Below, in pieces: positions 49,019 to 57,602 of a DNA stretch of 64,000 nucleotides. Source of the stretch: Duganella phyllosphaerae (lineage in GTDB: Bacteria > Pseudomonadota > Gammaproteobacteria > Burkholderiales > Burkholderiaceae_D); the NCBI RefSeq assembly GCF_001758785.1, contig NZ_LROM01000156.1, positions 1 through 64,000 on the forward strand, in the 5' to 3' direction. Positions within the stretch are counted from its first letter, which is position 1; each line of letters begins with the position of its first letter. The notes under the pieces are model-generated. The model did no database searches, had not been told where the DNA came from, and saw nothing but the letters and a program-made list of their open reading frames with translations. Position numbers and translations under genes: made by a program.

Positions 49019-50703
49019 CTTCCTATCCGGTGTGGACCACCGCATGCCACGACTGGGAAGCGCGCATTGTTGCAGGCCTGCCGCTGACGCCATGCCCGCC
49101 GCTCTATCCTGACCAGGCCGAGGCGGCGCTGGCGATTTTCAAAGAGCTGCGCATGGTCGACGCGCCCGGCAGCCCGCGCATGGGTGATGTGGTGCGCGAG
49201 TGGGTGCTGGACTTTGTAGCCGCCATCTTCGGCGCCTACAATGCCGAGACTGGGCGCCGGCTGATCAAGGAGTTCATGCTCCTGATCAGCAAAAAAAACG
49301 GCAAGTCGACCATCGCTGCCGGGATCATGCTGACGGCGCTGTTGCTGAACTGGCGCCTGGAAGGTGAATACATCGTCCTGGCGCCAACGAAGGAGATTGC
49401 GGACAACAGCTACAAGCCGATGGCGGCGATGATCAAGGCTGACGATGAGTTGGCCGCGATGCTGAAGGTGCAGGACCACATTCGCACCATCACGCACCTG
49501 ACGACCAACGCCACGCTCAAGGTAGTGGCGGCCGACGGCGAGACGGTGTCGGGGAAAAAGGCCATCGGAGTTTTCATCGATGAGCTGTGGCTGTTCGGTA
49601 AAAACCCGCGCGCCGACGCCATGCTGCTGGAAGCGACGGGTGGCCTGGCCTCGCGGCCCGAGGGATTTGTGATTTTCGCGACCACGCAGTCGGACGATCC
49701 GCCGGCCGGCGCGTTTCTGTCGCGGCTGCTGTATGCACGCGGCGTGCGCGACGGGCGGATCCACGACCCGCAGCATTACCCGATCTTGTACGAATTTCCT
49801 GAACACATGCTCAAGGCCGGCGCGCATCGGGAGGTGGCGAACGCCTATGTAACGAACCCGAACATGGGTACATCGGTCGATGAGGAATTCATCGCGCGAG
49901 GCTTTCGCCAGGCGCAGGAAAAAGGCGAGGTCGAGTTCCGCGGCTTCCTGGCCAAGCACCTGAACGTGCAGATCGGCCTGGCGCTGATGTCGAACCGCTG
50001 GCCGGGCGCCGATTTTTGGGAGCAGCAGGGCCTGCGCCCGGCGCTGACCTTGGACGATCTGCTGGCGCACAGCGAAGTGGCCACCGTCGGCATCGACGGC
50101 GGCGGCCTGGACGACTTGCTGGGCCTGGCGGTGATCGGCCGCGAGCGCGAGACCCGCCGCTGGCTGCTGTGGACCAGGGCCTGGGCGCACCCCTCGGTGA
50201 TGGAGCGGCGAAAAAGCGAGGCCGCCCGCTTCGAAGACTTCGCCAAACAGGGCGACCTGGTGCTGGTGAAGCGCATTGGCGAGGACGTGGAGCAGGTGGC
50301 TGCGGCCGTGCTGAAAGTGGAGCAATCCGGGCTGCTCGACAAGGTCGGCTGTGATTCGGCCGGCATCGGTGCCATTCTCGATGCGATGGTCGAGGCCGGC
50401 GTGCCGCAGGAAAAGATTGTCGCCATTTCGCAGGGCTGGCGCCTTGGGGGCGCCATCAAGACCACCGAGCGCAAGCTGGCCGAGGGTGTGATCGAGCACG
50501 GCGGCCAGCCGATGATGGCTTGGTGCGCGGGCAATGCCAAGGTCGAGCCGCGAGGCAACGCCATCTTGATCACAAAGCAGGCGTCCGGGTCCGCCAAGAT
50601 CGACCCGCTGATGGCGGCCTTCGACGCTGTCTCTTTGATGGAACTGAATCCGCCGGCGCAAGGTGGGTCGGTGTACGAATCGCGCGGCATAAGGACTGTA
50701 TAA
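49015..50703 (+). CDS. terminase large subunit
   Basis: A 562-aa packaging ATPase/nuclease of the HK97-type (Terminase_1) family. It has Walker A SKKNGKST (residues 92-99), Walker B with Asp189-Glu190 (GVFIDELW), the coupling motif FATTQSDD, and a RNase H-like nuclease starting with VGIDGGGLDD. The GTG at 49015 overlaps TerS. Full length by family standard. Confidence 0.95.
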   Translation: MTSYPVWTTACHDWEARIVAGLPLTPCPPLYPDQAEAALAIFKELRMVDAPGSPRMGDVVREWVLDFVAAIFGAYNAETGRRLIKEFMLLISKKNGKSTIAAGIMLTALLLNWRLEGEYIVLAPTKEIADNSYKPMAAMIKADDELAAMLKVQDHIRTITHLTTNATLKVVAADGETVSGKKAIGVFIDELWLFGKNPRADAMLLEATGGLASRPEGFVIFATTQSDDPPAGAFLSRLLYARGVRDGRIHDPQHYPILYEFPEHMLKAGAHREVANAYVTNPNMGTSVDEEFIARGFRQAQEKGEVEFRGFLAKHLNVQIGLALMSNRWPGADFWEQQGLRPALTLDDLLAHSEVATVGIDGGGLDDLLGLAVIGRERETRRWLLWTRAWAHPSVMERRKSEAARFEDFAKQGDLVLVKRIGEDVEQVAAAVLKVEQSGLLDKVGCDSAGIGAILDAMVEAGVPQEKIVAISQGWRLGGAIKTTERKLAEGVIEHGGQPMMAWCAGNAKVEPRGNAILITKQASGSAKIDPLMAAFDAVSLMELNPPAQGGSVYESRGIRTV

Positions 50704-50706
50704 CCC

Positions 50707-52020
50707 ATGAGATTTTTAGATTTCTTCCGGCCAGCAGCAGCGCCGGAGGCGCAGTCACGCCCAAGCGATGTGGTGGACGTGCCGGCGCCGGCCGCGGAGG
50801 CGCCCGCAGCTCCAAGTGTCCAGGCGTCGACCGGCCACCTGTTTGCCGGCCTTGACGATCCCGACCTGCTGGCCTTCATGCGCACCGGTAGCGGCACAGC
50901 CTCGGGCGCCTACGTCAACGCGTCGAAGGCGCTGCAGAATATGGCCCTGCTGCGCTGCGTGACGCTGATCTCGGAATCGATCGGCATGCTGCCGCTCAAC
51001 CTGGTCGAGCGCGGCGACGAAAAACGCTATGCCACCGAGCATCCGCTGTACGACATCTTGAAGGCCAAGCCCAACGGCTGGCAGACGGCCTACGAATTCA
51101 AGGCGCTAATGCAGCTGCGCGTGATGATGCATGGCAATGCCTACGCCCGTGTGATCTGGTCGCGCGACCAGGTGCTGCGCCTGATCCCGATGTGCCCGAA
51201 GCGCGTAACGGCGGATCTGGACGACAGCTGGAACATGGTCTACAAGTTCACCCGCAAGGATGGCCACCAGATCACACTGCCGGCTGACGAAGTATTCCAC
51301 CTGCGAGACCTCTCCGAAGACGGCGTGACAGGCCTGTCACGCGTGCGCCTGGCGCATGAAGCCATCGGCATCGCGCAGCAGGCCGAGAAGGCCGCCGCGC
51401 GGCTGTTCAAGAACGGCGTGATGGCCGGCGGCGCGCTGTCGGCTGCGGGCGCACTTACCGACAAGGCATTTGGACGATTGCAAGAATCGATCAACGACAA
51501 GACCGGCGCCGAGAATGCCGGCAAATGGATGATCCTGGAAGAGGGCCTGAAGGCCGAACAGTTTGCCAACACGGCCGCCGATTCCCAGCACCTGGAAAAC
51601 CGCAATCACCAGATCGAGGAAATCGCGCGCGCCATGGGTGTGCCGCGCCCGCTGCTCATGATGGACGACACGTCCTGGGGTAGCGGCATCGAGCAGCTGG
51701 CCATCCTGTTTATCCAGTTCTCGCTGCAGCACTGGTTCACCATCTGGGAGCAAGGTATCGAGCGCACGCTGCTGTCGAAGGAGGATGGCAAGAAACTGCG
51801 CGCCAAGTTCAACGAGCGCGCGCTGCTGCGCGGCACCCTGAAGGACCAGGCCGAGTTCTTTACCAAGGCACTCGGCTCCGGCGGGCATGCGCCATGGATG
51901 ACGCAAAACGAAGTGCGTGAGCTGCAAGACCTGGCCCGCTCAAATGACAAGGGCGCAGACGAATTGCGCGCGCCCACCAACCAAGCGAAGACACCCAATG
52001 ACCCTGCTAAAACTGCCTGA
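50707..52020 (+). CDS. portal protein, HK97 family
   Basis: The 437-aa portal forms the dodecameric ring for DNA entry. Motifs of the HK97-type portal are clear: SKALQNMALLRCVTLISESI, GMLPLNLVERGD, LKAKPNGWQTAYEFKALMQL, YARVIWSRDQVLRLIPMCPK, and GVPRPLLMMDDTSWGSGIEQ. It starts 3 nt after terL and overlaps the protease gene by 23 nt. Confidence 0.93.
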   Translation: MRFLDFFRPAAAPEAQSRPSDVVDVPAPAAEAPAAPSVQASTGHLFAGLDDPDLLAFMRTGSGTASGAYVNASKALQNMALLRCVTLISESIGMLPLNLVERGDEKRYATEHPLYDILKAKPNGWQTAYEFKALMQLRVMMHGNAYARVIWSRDQVLRLIPMCPKRVTADLDDSWNMVYKFTRKDGHQITLPADEVFHLRDLSEDGVTGLSRVRLAHEAIGIAQQAEKAAARLFKNGVMAGGALSAAGALTDKAFGRLQESINDKTGAENAGKWMILEEGLKAEQFANTAADSQHLENRNHQIEEIARAMGVPRPLLMMDDTSWGSGIEQLAILFIQFSLQHWFTIWEQGIERTLLSKEDGKKLRAKFNERALLRGTLKDQAEFFTKALGSGGHAPWMTQNEVRELQDLARSNDKGADELRAPTNQAKTPNDPAKTA

Positions 52021-52846
52021 AATCAACGCCGCCCAGGGCCTGGGCAACATCCAGTTCGACATGCGGCCTGACGCGCTCGAGCGATGGGAGCCGGGCATTC
52101 GTGCGGCTGCCGATGAAGACGGCCCCACGATTTCCATTTACGACCGCATCGGCGACTCATACGACGGCGAAGGTGTAACCACCAAGCGCATATCTGCCGC
52201 CCTGCGCAACATCGGCGCGCGTGACGTAACGGTCAACGTCAATTCGCCCGGCGGCGACTTCTTCCAGGGCGTGGCGATCTACAACCTTCTGCGCGAGCAC
52301 AAGGCCAAGGTCACCGTCAAGGTCATGGGGATCGCTGCCTCGGCCGCGTCGGTGATCGCCATGGCCGGCGATGAGATCCTTATGGGCGATGGCGCCTTCC
52401 TGATGATCCACAACGCCTGGGCCATGGCGATCGGCAACCGCCACGACATGATCAAGGCTTCCGAGCAGTTGGCCCCGTTCGATGCTGCCATGGCATCGGT
52501 CTACGCCGCCCGGTCCGGACTCAGCGCTGCGGAGGCCGCCGCCATGATGGACAAAGAGAGCTGGCTCGGCGCGGCGCAAGCAGTCGAGCAAGGCTTCGCC
52601 AGCGGCATCTTGGCGCGCGAGCAGCTGGGCCGTGACCCAGAAGCCAGCGCTGACACGAAATATCTTGCGATGGTGGAGGCGGCCATGGCCAGGGCGGGAC
52701 ATTCCCGTTCGGTGCGCCGCGAAGCTATCAAGTCCCTGTTTTCTGGCACGCCGGGCGCTGCTGGGAAAGACGCCACGCCGAGCGCTGGCAAAAACGAAGT
52801 AGCAGCGTCACTGCAAATCCTGATCGACAATTTGAAAGGCAAGTAA
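51998..52846 (+). CDS. ClpP-type prohead protease
   Basis: A 282-aa maturation protease. The ClpP-like core has VNSPGGDFFQGVAIYNLLRE, the nucleophile in MGIAASAASVIAMAGDE (Ser115), and the catalytic His in FLMIHNAW (His138). It cleaves the capsid delta domain during prohead maturation. The C-terminal 50 residues may act as scaffold. ATG 51998 lies within the portal gene; the stop shares one base with the capsid ATG (TAATG). Confidence 0.92.
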   Translation: MTLLKLPEINAAQGLGNIQFDMRPDALERWEPGIRAAADEDGPTISIYDRIGDSYDGEGVTTKRISAALRNIGARDVTVNVNSPGGDFFQGVAIYNLLREHKAKVTVKVMGIAASAASVIAMAGDEILMGDGAFLMIHNAWAMAIGNRHDMIKASEQLAPFDAAMASVYAARSGLSAAEAAAMMDKESWLGAAQAVEQGFASGILAREQLGRDPEASADTKYLAMVEAAMARAGHSRSVRREAIKSLFSGTPGAAGKDATPSAGKNEVAASLQILIDNLKGK

Positions 52847-54135
52847 TGAAAAAAGTAATGATGACCAGCATCGCCACGGCGATGATCGCCAGCGCCATGG
52901 CGGCACATGCCGCCCAGGCCAACCAGCCCATCCCTCGCGGCATCGTCGCCGTGCGCGCCGACAGCGAAGTGACCACCATGATCACGGATCTGAACAAGGC
53001 AGTTCACGCGTTCCGCGAGGAGTACAACCAGCAACTGGCAGATATCAAAAAGGGCAATGCCGATGCCCTGCAGGCGTTGAAAGTCGACAATATCAACGCA
53101 GAAATCAGTAAGTTGCAGGCATCGGTGGACGCCGCGAATGAGCGCATGGTGGCAGCTGCCATGAACGGCGGCACCGGCGCCGGTTTGAAGGACAAGGAAT
53201 ATTCCGATTCCTTCAACGCCCACTTCCGCAAGGGCGAAGTGCAAGCTTCGCTCAACAAGGGCCAGGCGGCCGAGGGCGGCTACCTGGCCCCGGTCGAGTG
53301 GGACCGCTCTATCACAGATCGCCTGGTCGTCGTGTCCCCGATGCGCGCCCTCTGCGCTCAGCAGAACATCAGCACCAACGGCTTTAGCAAGCTGTTCGCC
53401 ATTCGCGGCACCACTTCAGGCTGGGTAGGCGAAACCGCGCCGCGTCCGGAAACCGGGACGTCCACTTTCGGCAGCCTTACCTACAACACGGGCGAGCTGT
53501 ACGCAAATCCTGCTGCAACCCAGCAGATGCTGGACGATTCGGCGGTAAATCTGGAAGCCTGGTTGGCGGGCGAAGTGGAAACCGAATTCTCGCTCCAGGA
53601 AGGCATCGCCTTCTTGTCGGGTAACGGTGCCAACAAGCCTAACGGCTTGCTGACGTATATCACAGGCGGTTCCAACGCTGCCGCTCACCCGTGGGGCGCC
53701 ATCAAGACCGTGAACAGCGGCGCCGCTGCAGCGCTGACCCCGGAGGGGTTGATTGACCTGGTGCATGAGCTGCCGAACGAGTACACCGGCCAGGCGCGGC
53801 TGATCATGAACCGGAATACCCAAAAAGCGATCCGGAAAATGAAAGACGGCGAAGGTAACTTCCTGTGGCAGCCATCGTTCCAGGCCGGCGCACCCGCTAC
53901 GCTGCTGGGTTACGGCATCACCGACGTGGCAGGCATGCCTGATATCGCCGCCAATTCGAAGCCGATCGTATTCGGCGACTTCAAGCGCGGCTATTTGATC
54001 GTGGACCGCGTTGGCGTGCGCGTGCTGCGCGATCCGTTCACCAACAAACCGTACGTCCACTTCTACACCACGAAGCGCGTGGGCGGCGGCCTGTTGAACC
54101 CGGATGTACTGAAGGCGCTTTCCGTCGGCGCGTAA
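52846..54135 (+). CDS. major capsid protein, HK97 gp5 family
   Basis: A 429-aa capsid protein. Residues 30-105 form the helical delta-like region (EVTTMITDLNKAVHAFREEY) and the HK97 fold begins near residue 130 (EGGYLAPVEWDRSITDRLVV, SPMRALCAQQNIS, RGTTSGWVGETAPRPETGTS, GELYANPAATQQMLDDSAVN, FLSGNGANKPNGLLTYI). The N-terminus, MKKVMMTSIATAMIASAMAA followed by HAAQA, looks like a Sec signal peptide, which is odd for a cytoplasmic capsid protein. AAGG precedes the ATG, which overlaps the protease stop. An internal ATG at 52979 is an alternative. Confidence 0.92.
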   Translation: MKKVMMTSIATAMIASAMAAHAAQANQPIPRGIVAVRADSEVTTMITDLNKAVHAFREEYNQQLADIKKGNADALQALKVDNINAEISKLQASVDAANERMVAAAMNGGTGAGLKDKEYSDSFNAHFRKGEVQASLNKGQAAEGGYLAPVEWDRSITDRLVVVSPMRALCAQQNISTNGFSKLFAIRGTTSGWVGETAPRPETGTSTFGSLTYNTGELYANPAATQQMLDDSAVNLEAWLAGEVETEFSLQEGIAFLSGNGANKPNGLLTYITGGSNAAAHPWGAIKTVNSGAAAALTPEGLIDLVHELPNEYTGQARLIMNRNTQKAIRKMKDGEGNFLWQPSFQAGAPATLLGYGITDVAGMPDIAANSKPIVFGDFKRGYLIVDRVGVRVLRDPFTNKPYVHFYTTKRVGGGLLNPDVLKALSVGA

Positions 54136-54189
54136 TCGTCGGCGCCACCATAAGCCCGGCCGCGTGCCGGGCGATTCACAGGAGCTAAC

Positions 54190-54363
54190 ATGATTTTCGA
54201 AAAGCCATTCACGGGTGTGCCCAACGGCGAGATCTACCCGATCAGCTACGAGCCTGGCCAAGATTGTCCGCCCGAGTTGCTCGACGCGGCCAAGGAACTG
54301 GGCGCTGTCGCCGGCGATGATGCCGATGCGAAAACGGCCAGCAAGAAGGTGCCGGCAAAATGA
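54190..54363 (+). CDS. 57-aa head-associated protein
   Basis: A short frame (MIFEKPFTGVPNGEIYPISY, EPGQDCPPELLDAAKELGAV) with GGAG 5 nt before the ATG, placed between capsid and connector genes and overlapping the next start (ATGA). Small proteins here are common in this phage group; function unknown. Confidence 0.8.
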   Translation: MIFEKPFTGVPNGEIYPISYEPGQDCPPELLDAAKELGAVAGDDADAKTASKKVPAK

Positions 54364-54839
54364 CCATGATCTCGGTCGAGGTGGCTAAATCGCACCTGCG
54401 CGTAGTGGGCAACGACGAGGATGCCGACATCGAGCTCAAGCTGGAGGCGGCCGAACAATCGGCTGTCTCGTATCTGAACCGTAATGTGTACCCGGACAAG
54501 GTGGCGCTCGAGGCGGCCATCGAGGCGGCGCCAGCTGCGTTTGCAGAGGCGCGCCAGGAGCAGCTGGCGGCAATGGCTGCCGCAGCACTGCTGAAGGATT
54601 GCGACGAGCGTGCCATGGCCAAGTTGGCGGCGGCTGAGCGCTGGTCGACCGCGCGGCTGGCCGGCATTCACACTCACCGTGGCATCGTGATCAACAGCGC
54701 GATCAAGGCCGCTATCCTGCTTATCGTGGGCCACCTCTACGAAAACCGTGAAGATGTGGTGGTGGGCCTGTCGGTCGCGCAATTGCCGCTGAGCGCTACT
54801 TCGCTCCTGCGGCCGCACCGCATCGGAGTGCCGCTGTAA
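54360..54839 (+). CDS. head-tail connector protein (gp6-like)
   Basis: A 159-aa protein of the phage gp6/Phage_connect family: ISVEVAKSHLRVVGNDEDAD, LEAAEQSAVSYLNRNVYPD, ending AILLIVGHLYENREDVV. It forms the ring below the portal. Coupled to both neighbours (ATGA and TAATG). Confidence 0.88.
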   Translation: MTMISVEVAKSHLRVVGNDEDADIELKLEAAEQSAVSYLNRNVYPDKVALEAAIEAAPAAFAEARQEQLAAMAAAALLKDCDERAMAKLAAAERWSTARLAGIHTHRGIVINSAIKAAILLIVGHLYENREDVVVGLSVAQLPLSATSLLRPHRIGVPL

Positions 54840-55180
54840 TGCGCGGCTCCCAACTTGATGATCGCGTGACGATCGAGCGCCAGACGCAGGTGAATACTCC
54901 CAGCTACGGCATGCAGCCAGGCCCATGGGTGGTGGTCGCTTCCAGAATTCCGGCTCAGGTGCTGGATGACTTGCCCAGCAAGGATGAATCGGTGCGCGAT
55001 GGACTTGCGGTGGCGAAACGGCCGGCACGGTTGCGTATCCGTTATATGCGCGGACTCACGTCCGATATGCGCGTAACGCTTCACGGCGAAGACGATCGGG
55101 TATTCCAGATCGTCGGTGGCCCTGCCGAACTGGGACGGCGCGCCGGGATTGAAATGAAATTGGAGGCCTATACCTCATGA
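54839..55180 (+). CDS. head-tail adaptor protein
   Basis: A 113-aa protein of the Phage_H_T_join type (MRGSQLDDRVTIERQTQVNT, VVVASRIPAQVLDDLPSKDE, RLRIRYMRGLTSDMRVTLHG, DRVFQIVGGPAELGRRAGIE). It sits between connector and tail completion proteins. Coupled by TAATG to the connector and ATGA to the next gene. Confidence 0.9.
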   Translation: MRGSQLDDRVTIERQTQVNTPSYGMQPGPWVVVASRIPAQVLDDLPSKDESVRDGLAVAKRPARLRIRYMRGLTSDMRVTLHGEDDRVFQIVGGPAELGRRAGIEMKLEAYTS

Positions 55181-55659
55181 GCGATGAATATATCAGCGGA
55201 GGACGCCAGCTCGACGACTTCCTCAAAACACTGAGCACGAAGGTGGAAAAAAACATCATGCGCTCGGCGCTGCGCCAAGGCGCTAACGCATTCAAGGATG
55301 CCGTCAAGGCCAACATTCCCGTCGATAGCGGCGCGCTGCGGCGCAGTGTGCGTGTCGCCACGAAGGCGAAAGGCGGCCGCGTCACCGCGTCGCTGCGCGT
55401 TGGTAACAAGCGGGCCTGGTACGGGCATATGGTCGAGTTCGGTACCAGCGCGCACCAGATCCTACCGAAGAATGCCAAAGCACTGGCGATTGCAGGCGTG
55501 GCCGTCCGATCAGTCGATCACCCTGGTGCGACGCCTCGCCCATTTATGCGCCCGGCGTTCGACAGTAAGGGCGCTGCCGCCGTACAGGCCGTGGCCACCC
55601 AGATCCGCGCCCGCCTGACCGCCGAGGGTATCAACGTACCGGCTCCGGAGGTCGATTGA
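55177..55659 (+). CDS. HK97 gp10-like tail completion protein
   Basis: A 160-aa protein of the HK97 gp10 family (MRSALRQGANAFKDAVKANI, PVDSGALRRSVRVATKAKGG, WYGHMVEFGTSAHQILPKN). It completes the head-tail join. It overlaps both neighbours by 4 nt. Confidence 0.92.
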   Translation: MSDEYISGGRQLDDFLKTLSTKVEKNIMRSALRQGANAFKDAVKANIPVDSGALRRSVRVATKAKGGRVTASLRVGNKRAWYGHMVEFGTSAHQILPKNAKALAIAGVAVRSVDHPGATPRPFMRPAFDSKGAAAVQAVATQIRARLTAEGINVPAPEVD

Positions 55660-56078
55660 GCGATACCTCGATCATCCACGCCCTACTGGCCAGCAATGCT
55701 GCGCTGATGGCCCTGGTGCCGACCGAGCGCATTCGCATTGGCACCATCCCTCAAGGTACCGTGCTACCAGCGATCCTGATCAGCACGGTTTCGAGCAACG
55801 ATCGGCAACGCGTAGCCGACAACAACAAGCCGATCCTGATCACTGCCCGCACCGAAGTGACCGTGTTGGCGAAGAATTACCAGGACCAGCGCAAGGCAAT
55901 CGACCTGATCGGCAAGGCCATTCGTGGCGGCCGGCGCATGGTCGGCGGCGTCCTGGTTGCCAGTATCAGGACCGATATTGTCGGCCCGGATATGCACGAC
56001 AAGCCCCTGGACATTTACATGCAAAGCCGCGATTTCCAAGTGGTGTATTACGGTTCGCGCGCGCCGGCACCACAATAA
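55656..56078 (+). CDS. tail terminator/completion protein (DUF3168)
   Basis: A 140-aa protein of the DUF3168 family (IIHALLASNAALMALVPTER, IRIGTIPQGTVLPAILISTV, SRDFQVVYYGSRAP). The start is TTG at 55656, overlapping the gp10-like stop (TTGA). This family caps the tail tube in siphophages. Confidence 0.87.
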   Translation: MSDTSIIHALLASNAALMALVPTERIRIGTIPQGTVLPAILISTVSSNDRQRVADNNKPILITARTEVTVLAKNYQDQRKAIDLIGKAIRGGRRMVGGVLVASIRTDIVGPDMHDKPLDIYMQSRDFQVVYYGSRAPAPQ

Positions 56079-56086
56079 GTTTCTCC

Positions 56087-56124
56087 AGCCCGCCCGTATC
56101 GCAATTTCGCGTGCGGGCTTTTTT
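56087..56124 (+). terminator. hairpin with T-run before the major tail gene
   Basis: AGCCCGC (56087-56093) and GCGGGCT (56113-56119) enclose a 19-nt loop and are followed by T6, within the late operon. Confidence 0.75.
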
Positions 56125-56142
56125 ATTGAAAGGAAGATCATC

Positions 56143-56607
56143 ATGAGTGATGGTGAAAATGTCACGACCGTAGCGGAGAGTAAGCTGTACATCAGCTTGG
56201 GCAAGCCGGCAACTAACAACGCGGCCGGCTTCGCCGCGCTGACCTGGACCTTGATCGGCGAGATCACCGACATCGGTACTGTCACCGGCCGGGAATACAA
56301 CACCTCGACCCACGCGCCGGTGGCCAGCGCCCAGCAGATCGAGAAAAAGGCCAGCTACAAACTGGGCTCGTCCGAGTTCAAGATGGGCTGGGATGAAACC
56401 GACGAAGGGCAGCAGATGGTGGATGCCGCCAGCAAGGACTACAGCATCCCGTCGTTCAAGCTGGAAAAGCAGGACGGCGCCGTCCGCTACTTCACCGCCC
56501 AGGTGTCGAAATTCACCGAAGACAACGGCACGGTCGATAACGTCGTCCAGGGCAGTATGACCCTGTTGCGCCAAACCGACACGATCCGCGTCGCAGCACC
56601 AGGCTAA
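56143..56607 (+). CDS. major tail protein (tube)
   Basis: A 154-aa tail-tube subunit: MSDGENVTTVAESKLYISLG, WTLIGEITDIGTVTGREYNT, EFKMGWDETDEGQQMVDAAS, VVQGSMTLLRQTDTIRVA. AAGGAAG lies 8 nt before the ATG. It is bracketed by two intrinsic terminators, so it may be on a more abundant or separately controlled RNA. Confidence 0.9.
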   Translation: MSDGENVTTVAESKLYISLGKPATNNAAGFAALTWTLIGEITDIGTVTGREYNTSTHAPVASAQQIEKKASYKLGSSEFKMGWDETDEGQQMVDAASKDYSIPSFKLEKQDGAVRYFTAQVSKFTEDNGTVDNVVQGSMTLLRQTDTIRVAAPG

Positions 56608-56641
56608 CAGCACACCGCATTACAACCGCAGCACCACCACG

Positions 56642-56668
56642 AAAGGCCGGCTAAGAACCGGCCTTTTT
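56642..56668 (+). terminator. terminator after the major tail gene
   Basis: AAAGGCCGG (56642-56650) and CCGGCCTTT (56658-56666) form a 9-bp stem with a 7-nt loop, followed by T-run. Confidence 0.9.
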
Positions 56669-56692
56669 CTATTTCTACTTTGGAGTTTCATC

Positions 56693-57121
56693 ATGACCGA
56701 TATCCGCAAACACGCCGTTGAACCTACCTCGATCCTGCACCTGCGCAACGCTGCCGACGAGCTGCTGTATGCCGAGGATGCCGACGGCAACCCAGACAAG
56801 AGCCGCCCCATGCAAGCCGTGATGTACGGCCCCGGCAGTAAGCCGTTCAAGAAGGCCCAGGCCGCATCGAGCAACCGCCTGATGGAACGTCTGAAAAAGA
56901 AAGGCAAAGACAGCCAGTCGGCCGAAGACAAAGCGCAGGAAGATGCAGTGTTCCTGGCTGCCTGCACCAAGTCCCTGGATAACGTCTCGTTCGACGCGCT
57001 GACCGGCGAGGCTTTGTTCATGGCCGTCTACACCGCCCCGGAAATCGGCTTTATCCCCGAGCAGATCAACAAGCACATCGGTGACTGGAGCAATTTTACG
57101 AAGGCGTCGCCGACGATCTAA
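56693..57121 (+). CDS. tail assembly chaperone gpG-like
   Basis: A 142-aa protein (HAVEPTSILHLRNAADELLY, AVMYGPGSKPFKKAQAASSN, KSLDNVSFDALTGEALFMAV). Position between tail tube and tape measure and helical/acidic nature fit the G chaperone, which coats the tape measure. Near the end, TGG AGC AAT TTT ACG allows a -1 slip into the next frame, giving the longer gpGT form. Confidence 0.82.
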   Translation: MTDIRKHAVEPTSILHLRNAADELLYAEDADGNPDKSRPMQAVMYGPGSKPFKKAQAASSNRLMERLKKKGKDSQSAEDKAQEDAVFLAACTKSLDNVSFDALTGEALFMAVYTAPEIGFIPEQINKHIGDWSNFTKASPTI

Positions 57122-57528
57122 TCCTGTACGTCCGACAGGCCGCCTGGCTGGCGGCCGTGCCGGAAGCGCCCAGTAAAAAATCGTCGACCATCCAGTTGTC
57201 CCGGCTTGATCGGCACAAGCGCGATGGTGTGACGCCCAAATATCCGCCGATCGACGCCGGCGCCCACTTGATCACGTACCTGTTCGAGATCGGCCCTGGT
57301 CAGCCAGGCAGTATGGGCGAGGTGCCCCTCTCGCATGGCGAGCTGCGCGCCTGGCAGGACAACATGGGCTTCGACTTGGAGCCGTGGGAATCCCAACTGC
57401 TTCGCCGCCTGTCTGGCGAGTACTTGAGCCAGCTGCATAAGGCGACCGATTCGAATTGCAAGCCGCCATTCGGCGGGCTGTACCGAGCTCCGAACTTGAG
57501 CAAGAAAATCGACGACGCGCTCGACTGA
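57085..57528 (+). CDS. gpT-like extension made by -1 frameshift from gpG
   Basis: The -1 frame opens at 57085 and continues to 57528. It reads FYEGVADDLILYVRQAAWLA, AVPEAPSKKSSTIQLSRLD and later FEIGPGQPGSMGEVPLSHGE, all protein-like, with no ATG; only a GTG at 57157, blocked by a 7-bp hairpin (57138-57156), is available. The frames overlap by 37 nt, in which the T-run at 57094-57097 lets Phe-tRNA re-pair in the -1 frame. Thus expression as gpG-GT fusion is likely. The family has this frameshift in most siphophages. Confidence 0.65.
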   Translation: MEQFYEGVADDLILYVRQAAWLAAVPEAPSKKSSTIQLSRLDRHKRDGVTPKYPPIDAGAHLITYLFEIGPGQPGSMGEVPLSHGELRAWQDNMGFDLEPWESQLLRRLSGEYLSQLHKATDSNCKPPFGGLYRAPNLSKKIDDALD

Positions 57529-57602
57529 GCCGCCGTCCGCCGCCCTGTGCGGCATTTATTCACGATGGTCGCAGAGGCGGCCATTTTTCGTTGGGGCTGC
57601 AC

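Noticed and set aside
57157-57528. Independent gene starting at GTG 57157
   Set aside because: The start has no Shine-Dalgarno and is inside a stable hairpin, while the frame is open and protein-like upstream; a frameshift product explains it better.
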